Made by a program: the position numbers and the translations under genes. Below are positions 1 through 4,981 of a stretch of 5,028 bases of DNA, piece after piece. The stretch's first letter is position 1. The number at the start of each line of letters is the position of its first letter. This stretch comes from Candidatus Iainarchaeum sp. (GTDB taxonomy: Archaea; Iainarchaeota; Iainarchaeia; Iainarchaeales; GW2011-AR10): positions 591 to 5,618 of the forward strand of contig JACPKT010000107.1 of the NCBI GenBank assembly GCA_016186855.1, read 5' to 3'. The notes below the pieces were generated by a model. The model worked only from the letters and a program-made list of their open reading frames with translations, ran no database searches and was not told where the DNA came from.

Positions 1-12
1 GTGTGCCTTCAT
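1..12 (-). CDS. Start of an unidentified gene running off the left edge
   Basis: Only four codons (ATG AAG GCA CAC, giving MKAH) lie in the window, so no function can be assigned. The start is supported by a clear Shine-Dalgarno: GAGGAG at 23-18 on the minus strand, five bases before the ATG, the best ribosome binding site in this window. The ATG overlaps the TGA of the preceding tiny ORF as ATGA, a layout typical of translationally coupled genes. It would be the next gene after the HEPN-like gene on the same strand and could belong to the same transcript. It could also be a chance ATG, since the body of the gene is not visible. Confidence 0.35.
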
Positions 13-89
13 CTACACTCCTCAAATAAAAAACCAGTTTGAGTTTTGGAACCATGAACAACCCATACCAGCCCATTTTTTATGCTCAT
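9..89 (-). CDS. Tiny ORF of 26 codons between the HEPN-like gene and the next gene
   Basis: An open frame begins at ATG 89 (MSIKNGLVWVVHGSK...) and ends at TGA 11-9 (...GFLFEECR), overlapping the next start codon as ATGA. It lies in the same frame as the HEPN-like gene, just past that gene's TAA stop, so it could also be read as sequence beyond that stop. GGGAG directly abuts the ATG, which is too close for a normal Shine-Dalgarno. The short hydrophobic stretch (LVWVV) is not long enough for a membrane helix. I do not recognise the peptide. An open frame this short is expected by chance fairly often; only the ATGA overlap and strand agreement favour it. Confidence 0.2.
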   Translation of the reverse strand: MSIKNGLVWVVHGSKTQTGFLFEECR

Positions 90-98
90 CTCCCAAAT

Positions 99-467
99 TT
101 ACAGCAGTGATTCTGCAATTTCTTTGATTGTGCTTGCTTTCCGCTTGATTTGTTTTGCAGTGTTGATTGATAGTTCGACACCATAATCTGCTTGACTCTT
201 GTGCGCCATCAAGAATTCATAAGCGTCTTGGTATTTCTGGAAATCTTGCCCCAAAAATTCAGCTAGATCTTGAAAGTAGCTTGTATCAGAGTGCTGTTTG
301 TGGATTGGTATTTTTGAAAGGAATTTCTGACAAATGGCATTATGATAATTAATTGCCGCATTGATAAAAAGATGCGCCGCTGTATGGGATTTTTCATCTT
401 TAAAATGTTCTTCTGCAATTTGGAACCTCTCGCTTGCCAGATCAGCGTGCTGCCTGAATGTGCTCAA
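99..467 (-). CDS. HEPN-domain-like protein, putative toxin partner of the upstream nucleotidyltransferase
   Basis: This is a 122-residue, mainly helical protein with no signal or membrane segment, the size expected of a stand-alone HEPN domain. Visible HEPN-like features are a first helix pair rich in Ala and aromatics (AAHLFINAAINYHNAI, about 30-45), a central KQHSDTSYF segment (57-65) and a last helix segment AHKSQADYG (88-96), resembling the R..ADYG stretch common in HEPN proteins. In known MNT-HEPN modules this partner is the ribonuclease-type toxin, neutralised by the nucleotidyltransferase. The classical catalytic R-x(4-6)-H motif is not evident: Lys90 stands where the arginine usually is and no His follows, so RNase activity is doubtful. 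The start ATG lies 26 bases inside the upstream gene, implying coupled translation. A non-catalytic HEPN used in complex formation is the main alternative. Confidence 0.72.
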   Translation of the reverse strand: MSTFRQHADLASERFQIAEEHFKDEKSHTAAHLFINAAINYHNAICQKFLSKIPIHKQHSDTSYFQDLAEFLGQDFQKYQDAYEFLMAHKSQADYGVELSINTAKQIKRKASTIKEIAESLL

Positions 468-1068
468 GCCATTTACCTCCTTTCAATACCTTTCCATCAG
501 ACAATATATTCATAACCAGCTTGTCTTTTTCTTTCCACCTGTTCTTAAAGCCTTTTTTGCCAAGGATTAGTGGCGAAAACCTTATGCCAGTTTTTTTAGT
601 CGCTTCCACGAATTCCTGCACAATTCTTTCCGAAATCTTGCCGTTTTTGTCTTCCACTACAATAAGAACATCAAAGTCTGAAGAATAAACATAGTCTTTT
701 CTTGTTCTTGACCCAAAAACCACCGCTGCCTTTATTTTTTGGCTTTTCAATGTAGCCATTGACTCAAGCTCTCTTAACAGCGGCTTTTGAAAATCCTTTG
801 TTTTCTCAAAAATCTTTTTCAGCTCTGGAAGCAGGTAAAACTTTGAATTCAAAAGCACTAGTTTGTTTCTGCCTTGTTGCCTTGAGTGCACTAAGCCCGT
901 TTCCTGCCATTGTGCAATTATGTTGGAAACCGTAGCCTTTGGCAGGCTTGCAAGCCTTCCACACTCTGAAACTGAAAAAGAAGAAGTTGGCCTTTCAAGC
1001 AGCTTAACCAATAATTTTGCCTTAGAATCCGAATCAACAATTTTGGACAAAATATCCATAACAACCAC
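442..1068 (-). CDS. Winged-helix/minimal nucleotidyltransferase fusion, putative antitoxin and autoregulator
   Basis: The frame gives 208 residues. Residues about 5-75 form a winged helix-turn-helix, with recognition helix near LPKATVSNIIAQWQETGLV (42-60) followed by a basic wing (RQQGRNK, 63-69). Residues about 112-195 form a pol-beta-type minimal nucleotidyltransferase: Gly119-Ser120, ten residues, then Asp131-Phe-Asp133, exactly the GS-x10-DxD spacing of MntA-type antitoxins. The usual third carboxylate strand reads GIRFSPLIL (161-169) without an acid, so that ligand is missing or displaced. MntA-family enzymes inactivate their HEPN partner by adding AMP; that activity is inferred here from motif and neighbour. 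Two starts are possible: GTG at 1068 or ATG at 1059. I favour 1059, because AGTGGTT lies three bases before that ATG, as before the ATG at 4982, although it is a weak match to a ribosome binding site. The gene overlaps the HEPN-like gene by 26 bases, and a palindrome upstream suggests autoregulation. Confidence 0.85.
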   Translation of the reverse strand: MVVMDILSKIVDSDSKAKLLVKLLERPTSSFSVSECGRLASLPKATVSNIIAQWQETGLVHSRQQGRNKLVLLNSKFYLLPELKKIFEKTKDFQKPLLRELESMATLKSQKIKAAVVFGSRTRKDYVYSSDFDVLIVVEDKNGKISERIVQEFVEATKKTGIRFSPLILGKKGFKNRWKEKDKLVMNILSDGKVLKGGKWLEHIQAAR

Positions 1069-1081
1069 TGTTCAATTTAAG

Positions 1082-1095
1082 TGAACATATGTTCA
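1082..1095. promoter_or_regulatory. Palindromic operator candidate for the nucleotidyltransferase-HEPN unit
   Basis: TGAACATATGTTCA is a perfect 14-bp palindrome made of TGAACA and TGTTCA half-sites two bases apart. A further TGTTCA lies at 1069-1074, 21 bp (two helical turns) from the matching half-site at 1090-1095, and another at 1136-1141. The palindrome covers the transcription start predicted from the TATA-like box at 1109-1118, a common place for a repressor site. The first gene downstream encodes a winged-helix domain, which makes that protein the natural candidate ligand. Binding itself is inferred. Confidence 0.55.
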
Positions 1096-1108
1096 TTAAT
1101 ACTAAACA

Positions 1109-1118
1109 TTTTAAAAGC
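1109..1118 (-). promoter_or_regulatory. TATA-like box for the nucleotidyltransferase-HEPN unit
   Basis: Read on the minus strand, this segment gives CTTTTAAAAT, an archaeal TATA-like sequence. A start 25-27 bases downstream would fall at about 1087-1089, inside the 14-bp palindrome, giving a leader of about 20-30 bases before GTG 1068 or ATG 1059. A promoter here would make the pair independent of guaA. Read-through from guaA across the 97-base gap cannot be excluded, because no clear terminator is seen after guaA. Confidence 0.4.
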
Positions 1119-1165
1119 CTTTATTCAACGAAATTTGTTCACGGCAGTTATTTTAAATTGCGCTT

Positions 1166-2968
1166 CTATTCCCACTCAATCGTTCCCGGCGGCTTGTGGG
1201 TTACGTCAAAAAACACTGCACCAATTCCCATAGTCTTTGAAATTTTTGAAACAATTTCTTTAAGCACTTTTTTTGGCAGCACTGCAAACTTTGCAGTCAT
1301 TGCCTCACGCGAAAAAACAGGCCTCAAAACAATGCTTTCACCAACGCCGTTAATTTGAACCGGAAGCAATACAATTGGAAACTGCCAGATTTTTTCCAGC
1401 AACCCGACTTTTTGCACTGAACTCATTGCAATTTCGTCTGCTTTTTGCAGCAATGAAACCCTTTCTTTGGACAAATATGCCTCAAGCAATTTGACTGAAA
1501 CAATTTTTTTCTGATACATGCAAAAAACAACGCGGTTAATTTCTTTTAATTCGTTTGTAATCCGCGTGGAAGCTGCTTCAAGCTTTTTCCAATCCATTGT
1601 TCCTTGCAGCGCGCACACAAACCGGTAAGTGCGAAAATCTCCCTGCACTCCAACCGCTTTCACGGGCAGAATTTTTGAATTAAAGCCAAATCTTTTAGCA
1701 ATTTTTTGGGATTTTTGTTCAATTTTTTCTGTTTCCTCTTTTTTTCCATTGCTGCACAAAACCCTGATTGCAAGGCCTGGCCCTGGAAAAGGCTGTCGCC
1801 AGACAATTTCTTTTGGCAACCCGAGCTTTTTCCCTAAAACCCTTACCTCGTCCTTGTACAAATCACGCAATGGCTCAACCACTTTCCCTTCTGCGGAAAG
1901 TTTTTTTATGATGTCTGCCTGATTATGGTGCGTTTTAATGCGTGCCGCATGCCTTGTTCCCTGCGTTTCAATCGTGTCAGGGTAAATTGTTCCCTGCCCA
2001 AGAAGCCAGTCATTGTTTTCAACGCCCATTTTTGAAATTTCTTGGTTTGCAGCGTCCACAAACAATTGCCCAATGATTTTCCTTTTTTCTTTAGGGTCAA
2101 TAACTACCTTAAGTTTTTCAAAAAACAATTTGCTTGCATCAATTATTTTCAAATTCTTGAACCCAGTTTTTTCCATTGCAGCCTTAACTTGCACAGATTC
2201 GTCTTTTCTCATGAAACCATGGTCAACGTGCAGGGCAAAAATTTGTGATGATTTTAGCGCTTTTGCAAACATTACAAGCGCAACCGTGCTGTCAACGCCG
2301 CCGCTTGCAAGCAAGAAAATCTTTTTTTTGCCCACAGTTTGCTTTATTTCTTTCAATTTTTTACCCAGAATATTTTTTGCGCTCCAGTTTTTTTTGCACC
2401 CGCATATTTTGAACAAAAAATTTGACAAAATTTTCATTCCGTTTTTTGTGTGCGTTACTTCTGGGTGGAACTGGAGGCCAAACATTTTTCTTTTTTCATC
2501 ACCCATTGCGGCAATCTGGCAGTCATCTGTTGTGCCAACCAATTCAAATCCTTGCGGCAAATTTTTTACTTGGTCTCCGTGGCTCATCCACACAATTTGT
2601 TTTTTTGAAAGCCCTTCAAAAATTGCGGGTTTTTTTTTGATTAAAAGGTTTGCAAGGCCGTATTCTTTTCTTTTTCCTGGCAAAATTTTTCCGCCAAAAA
2701 AATGCCCCATCAATTGCTGGCCATAACACAGGCCCAAAACAGGCTTTCCGCAGGAAAAAATTTCTTTATTATACTCGGGCGCTTCTTTTTCGTAAACAGA
2801 TGCCGGCCCGCCGCTCAAAATCACTCCAGCACACTCTGAAAGCTCTTTTGAAGAAACAGTCGGAAGCAAAATTTCCGAAAAAACCCCCAACTCGCGCACG
2901 CGGCGAGCCAGCAAATGCGTGTACTGTGAGCCAAAATCGAGGACGAGGATTTTTTGCTGTTTTTGCAT
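1166..2968 (-). CDS. guaA: GMP synthase (glutamine-hydrolysing), one-chain long form
   Basis: This cytoplasmic enzyme converts XMP, ATP and glutamine to GMP in the last step of de novo guanine nucleotide synthesis. Residues 1-190 are a class I glutamine amidotransferase with nucleophile Cys81 (GLCYGQQ) and His168/Glu170 (QFHPE). Residues about 200-395 are the ATP pyrophosphatase domain: P-loop SGGVDST at 222-228, QGTIYPD at 325-331, KTHHN at 345-349 and FPGPGLAIRV at 394-403. The protein ends in KPPGTIEWE, the canonical C-terminus, so it is complete. At 600 residues it exceeds the roughly 525 of E. coli GuaA. The extra length lies in the dimerisation region, which has two subdomains (about 432-489 and 505-600), as I recall for human-type GMP synthase. 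Most archaea split this enzyme into two genes; here it is fused. ATG 2968 starts directly at the conserved KILVLDFGSQY strand. No Shine-Dalgarno is evident. Confidence 0.97.
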   Translation of the reverse strand: MQKQQKILVLDFGSQYTHLLARRVRELGVFSEILLPTVSSKELSECAGVILSGGPASVYEKEAPEYNKEIFSCGKPVLGLCYGQQLMGHFFGGKILPGKRKEYGLANLLIKKKPAIFEGLSKKQIVWMSHGDQVKNLPQGFELVGTTDDCQIAAMGDEKRKMFGLQFHPEVTHTKNGMKILSNFLFKICGCKKNWSAKNILGKKLKEIKQTVGKKKIFLLASGGVDSTVALVMFAKALKSSQIFALHVDHGFMRKDESVQVKAAMEKTGFKNLKIIDASKLFFEKLKVVIDPKEKRKIIGQLFVDAANQEISKMGVENNDWLLGQGTIYPDTIETQGTRHAARIKTHHNQADIIKKLSAEGKVVEPLRDLYKDEVRVLGKKLGLPKEIVWRQPFPGPGLAIRVLCSNGKKEETEKIEQKSQKIAKRFGFNSKILPVKAVGVQGDFRTYRFVCALQGTMDWKKLEAASTRITNELKEINRVVFCMYQKKIVSVKLLEAYLSKERVSLLQKADEIAMSSVQKVGLLEKIWQFPIVLLPVQINGVGESIVLRPVFSREAMTAKFAVLPKKVLKEIVSKISKTMGIGAVFFDVTHKPPGTIEWE

Positions 2969-2985
2969 ACGATACTATGAAAGAA

Positions 2986-2999
2986 AACAAATTTATTGT
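2986..2999 (-). promoter_or_regulatory. Weak TATA-like box for guaA
   Basis: The minus strand reads approximately ACAATAAATTTGTT here, centred about 25 bases before the guaA ATG at 2968. That distance fits a leaderless transcript, in keeping with the absence of a Shine-Dalgarno before the gene. The match to an archaeal TATA box is only fair. An alternative is the symmetric TATA-rich inverted repeat at 3050-3075, which could fire leftward and give a leader of roughly 60-75 bases. Confidence 0.3.
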
Positions 3000-3046
3000 T
3001 AAGCAAGGCCTAGACCTAATACATTCGGCAAATAACAACGGAAACC

Positions 3047-3056
3047 TTTATAAGTA
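3047..3056 (+). promoter_or_regulatory. TATA box of the ATPase gene, leaderless geometry
   Basis: TTTATAAGTA, preceded by purine-rich GGAAACC (3040-3046) as a possible BRE, lies with its centre about 26 bases before the ATG at 3077. This is the spacing expected when transcription begins at or next to the start codon. No Shine-Dalgarno precedes the gene, which agrees. The same 9-mer TTATAAGTA occurs 31 bases before the ATG of the TraB-like gene. Confidence 0.6.
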
Positions 3057-3075
3057 TAACTGCCATTATACTTAT
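3050..3075. repeat. Perfect 10-bp inverted repeat over the ATPase promoter
   Basis: ATAAGTATAA (3050-3059) and TTATACTTAT (3066-3075) are exact reverse complements separated by six bases (CTGCCA). The element ends one base before the ATPase ATG and overlaps its TATA box. If the gene is leaderless, the repeat lies outside the mRNA and would act as DNA, either as a two-fold symmetric operator or as a two-way TATA element shared with guaA. If transcription starts further upstream, it would form a hairpin in the leader next to the start codon. Confidence 0.6.
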
Positions 3076-3076
3076 T

Positions 3077-4285
3077 ATGATTATTGAAAGGAAAACAGAA
3101 GTTGAAGCAATAAATTACCCAAAAAAATGGGTTTTGGTTTTCGGACGCAGAAAGACCGGCAAAACATTTTTAGTGCAAAATTTCGTTCGTTTTGACGAGT
3201 ATTTTTTTGTCAAAAGCACCGGCGGAATCCTTGCGAAAAACAATGATTCAATCAGTTATGAAACTTTCTTGCAGCTTTTTAGGGCCTCTTTAGAGGATGA
3301 AAAAACTGTCGTAGTGGACGAATTCCACAGGCTTGGCCAGGATTTTTTTGACTTTGTCCATTTTATGAAAAAAAACGGGAAACTTGTGATTATTTCTTCA
3401 ACACTTTTCCTTTCAAAAAAGCTTTTATCATCAAAATCTGCTTTGCTGGGGTTTTTTTCTGAAGCAAGAATCGGACTTATCAGCATTGCAGACTGCCTTA
3501 ACGCACTTGATAAATTCGGGTTTGAAAAAAAAGAGCTCCTTGAATTGGCTGTGCTGATGCAAGAGCCAATTGCAATTGATTATTTTAAGCCAAAAGAAAG
3601 CGCAAGGGCATCTCTTGCAAAAACGCTTTTGGGCTCATTGAATTCCATTCCCGCACTCATTGGAGAAATATTTTTTGAGGAACAAAGGAATATTTCTGAA
3701 GTTTATGAAGGCATTTTGCGGGCAATTGCCTCTGGAAAAACTGTTTCGGGAGAGATTTCAAGCAATTTGTTTGCAAAAAAACTGATTGAAAAGGATGACC
3801 CAAGCATCCTGCAACAATACTTAAACAACCTTGTGTCTTTTGGCATAATCAGAAAAATAAAAATTTTCAACAAAAACAGGTTTTCATACAGGCTTTATTC
3901 ACCGCTTTCAAGGATTTATTATTACTCAGATGAAAAATACAATTTTTCGGAAAGAAAATTGTCAGAAAAAGAACTGCTTGGAATAATTGGAGAATTAATG
4001 CCAAAAATAATTGAAGACGCGGTCAGAGAAACGCTTGCAGAAAAATTCGGCCTAATTGAAACCATTTTTGAGGAAAAAGACCTTGAAATTGACGGCCTTC
4101 TATTAAAATTCCAGAAACCAGAAATAGCTCTCGAAGTGAAATGGAAAAGCCTCAAAGAAAAAGACATCAAGCAAATAGAAGAAAAGCTCGAAAAAATCCA
4201 GGCACCAAAAAAAATATTGTTTGTACCAGACAAAACCAAAATCAAGACAAAACTCCAAACAATGGACCCAAAAGACCTGATTTAA
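3077..4285 (+). CDS. Archaeal P-loop ATPase with winged helix and DUF234/PD-(D/E)XK-like tail
   Basis: This 402-residue protein has the three-part layout of the archaeal ATPase family. The N-terminal NTPase has Walker A GRRKTGKT at 23-30, Walker B TVVVDEFHR at 77-85 and a following strand LVIISST at 103-109 in the sensor position. Only about 46 residues separate the Walker motifs, so the core looks compact. Residues about 205-280 form a winged helix (EGILRAIASGKTVSGEIS..., ending in FSYRLYSPLSRIYYY), typical of this family. Residues about 300-402 resemble DUF234, with Asp339 in EIDGLLL and Glu353-x-Lys355 in ALEVKWK matching the D...ExK pattern of PD-(D/E)XK nuclease folds. No signal or membrane segment is seen. 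Members are abundant in archaea, and their targets are mostly unknown. Nuclease activity is inferred only. The ATG is fixed by the TATA box about 26 bases upstream; a 55-base gap follows. Confidence 0.88.
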   Translation: MIIERKTEVEAINYPKKWVLVFGRRKTGKTFLVQNFVRFDEYFFVKSTGGILAKNNDSISYETFLQLFRASLEDEKTVVVDEFHRLGQDFFDFVHFMKKNGKLVIISSTLFLSKKLLSSKSALLGFFSEARIGLISIADCLNALDKFGFEKKELLELAVLMQEPIAIDYFKPKESARASLAKTLLGSLNSIPALIGEIFFEEQRNISEVYEGILRAIASGKTVSGEISSNLFAKKLIEKDDPSILQQYLNNLVSFGIIRKIKIFNKNRFSYRLYSPLSRIYYYSDEKYNFSERKLSEKELLGIIGELMPKIIEDAVRETLAEKFGLIETIFEEKDLEIDGLLLKFQKPEIALEVKWKSLKEKDIKQIEEKLEKIQAPKKILFVPDKTKIKTKLQTMDPKDLI

Positions 4286-4307
4286 AACAAAAAAAAAGCG
4301 AGCCAAC

Positions 4308-4318
4308 AATTATAAGTA
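4308..4318 (+). promoter_or_regulatory. TATA box of the TraB-like gene, leaderless geometry
   Basis: AATTATAAGTA lies with its centre about 28 bases before the ATG at 4341, and no Shine-Dalgarno precedes that ATG, so a leaderless or near-leaderless transcript is likely. CAATTATAA recurs at 4331-4339 as a direct repeat 24 bases downstream. GAAACCTTT at 4322-4330 is also found at 3041-3049 before the ATPase gene. A promoter in this 55-base gap suggests separate transcription from the ATPase gene. Confidence 0.5.
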
Positions 4319-4340
4319 CAAGAAACCTTTCAATTATAAA

Positions 4341-4910
4341 ATGCAAAAAAAGCAAAAAGGCATTATTTTTATAGGTGCGGACCATTCAAGCCATGCCCTG
4401 ACAATTGCTTGCAGAAATGCCATTCAAAAACACGGAAAACCAGGCCAAACCCTTTTTATTGAAGGCACTCAAAAAGCAATGAGGAGCGATAACCCCGATG
4501 CTGTGTCATTTTATGCGGCATTTGAAGAAGCAAAAAAAACAGGAATGAAAATTGTTTTTTTGGACAGGCCAAAATTTGGTGATGTCTGGATTGCCAGAAG
4601 GCTCCAGCGAAGGCATCCAATAGAATTGGTAGAATTAAGCAGCAGGTACTTATATTATAATTTAAGGGAAGACCGCTGGATGAAAACAATTGACAAAATG
4701 ACAAGACGTGGAAATATTGTTATAATGCATCCAAACCACCTCGAAAATATTCTTCAACGCAGACCAGAATTCAGGAAAAGTTCCATTTTTTTGTCAAAAC
4801 CGGTTCCGGCAATATTTCAGGATAAACCGCTTAATGCACAAGAAATACAGAAAATGCGAGAATGGCGGGCAAAAAGACGATGGATTAATCAACGGAAACG
4901 CTTGCCTTAG
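4341..4910 (+). CDS. Small TraB/ChaN/TIKI-like domain protein, function unknown
   Basis: This 189-residue protein was not recognised by overall similarity, but the order of its motifs resembles the TraB/PrgY-ChaN-TIKI superfamily. They are a first strand ending in Gly12-x-x-His15 (IFIGADHSSH), a second strand with Glu41 (LFIEG), a strand after a helix ending in Asp75-Arg76-Pro (VFLDRP), REDRWM at 109-114 (compare ERDxxMA in TraB proteins), and IVIMHPNHLENIL at 126-138, where His133 would match the late GxxH histidine. Superfamily members have been reported or proposed as metal-dependent hydrolases or peptide-binding proteins. Archaeal TraB proteins usually carry a membrane tail; here the C-terminus (about 165-189) is very basic (REWRAKRRWINQRKR) and no membrane helix is seen, suggesting a cytoplasmic, perhaps nucleic-acid-bound form. 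The next in-frame Met is residue 47, so ATG 4341 is the likely start. Confidence 0.6.
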   Translation: MQKKQKGIIFIGADHSSHALTIACRNAIQKHGKPGQTLFIEGTQKAMRSDNPDAVSFYAAFEEAKKTGMKIVFLDRPKFGDVWIARRLQRRHPIELVELSSRYLYYNLREDRWMKTIDKMTRRGNIVIMHPNHLENILQRRPEFRKSSIFLSKPVPAIFQDKPLNAQEIQKMREWRAKRRWINQRKRLP

Positions 4911-4919
4911 AAAAACAAT

Positions 4920-4934
4920 ATTATATACTTTAAA
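4920..4934 (+). promoter_or_regulatory. TATA-like region before the right-edge gene
   Basis: The 71-base gap after the TraB-like gene is almost wholly A and T. ATTATATACTTTAAA fits an archaeal TATA box; a start about 25 bases downstream, near 4950, would give a leader of about 30 bases containing AGTGGTT (4972-4978), three bases before the ATG. A second TATA-like stretch at 4954-4963 (GATATAATAT) could instead give a leaderless transcript. The composition makes the exact box uncertain. Confidence 0.4.
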
Positions 4935-4981
4935 AATCTTATTAATTTTAATTGATATAATATTATTCAAAAGTGGTTTCA

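Noticed and set aside
28..33. T6 on the minus strand as a terminator for the HEPN-like gene
   Set aside because: The run is short, has no hairpin, and lies just before a good Shine-Dalgarno and start codon, so it may equally be AT-rich leader sequence. Too weak to annotate.
1166..1200. A second copy of the guaA 3' end as an attachment-site repeat within the window
   Set aside because: The closest resemblance, near positions 8-26, shares only scattered bases and is not a real direct repeat.
2013..2726. A 237-codon open frame on the plus strand opposite guaA
   Set aside because: It lies wholly inside the well-supported guaA gene on the other strand, its translation is rich in Phe, Ser and Pro as expected for the complement of Lys-rich coding sequence, and it shows no recognisable motif.
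2650..3087. A 145-codon plus-strand open frame crossing the guaA start and the divergent promoter
   Set aside because: Most of it is antisense to the conserved N-terminus of guaA, and the rest covers the promoter and inverted repeat. No ribosome binding site or domain is visible.
3922..4245. Minus-strand open frames of 107 and 68 codons opposite the ATPase 3' end
   Set aside because: Both are shadows of the DUF234-like region, with Phe/Ser-rich translations and no promoter or ribosome binding site.
4286..4300. A-rich stretch after the ATPase stop as a terminator
   Set aside because: On the transcribed plus strand it is oligo-A, not the oligo-T expected of archaeal terminators, and no stem is present.
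4141..4374. A 77-codon plus-strand frame bridging the ATPase and TraB-like genes
   Set aside because: It overlaps the 3' end of the ATPase gene, the TATA box and the start of the next gene, and its Lys/Gln/Asn-rich translation looks like off-frame reading of A-rich DNA.
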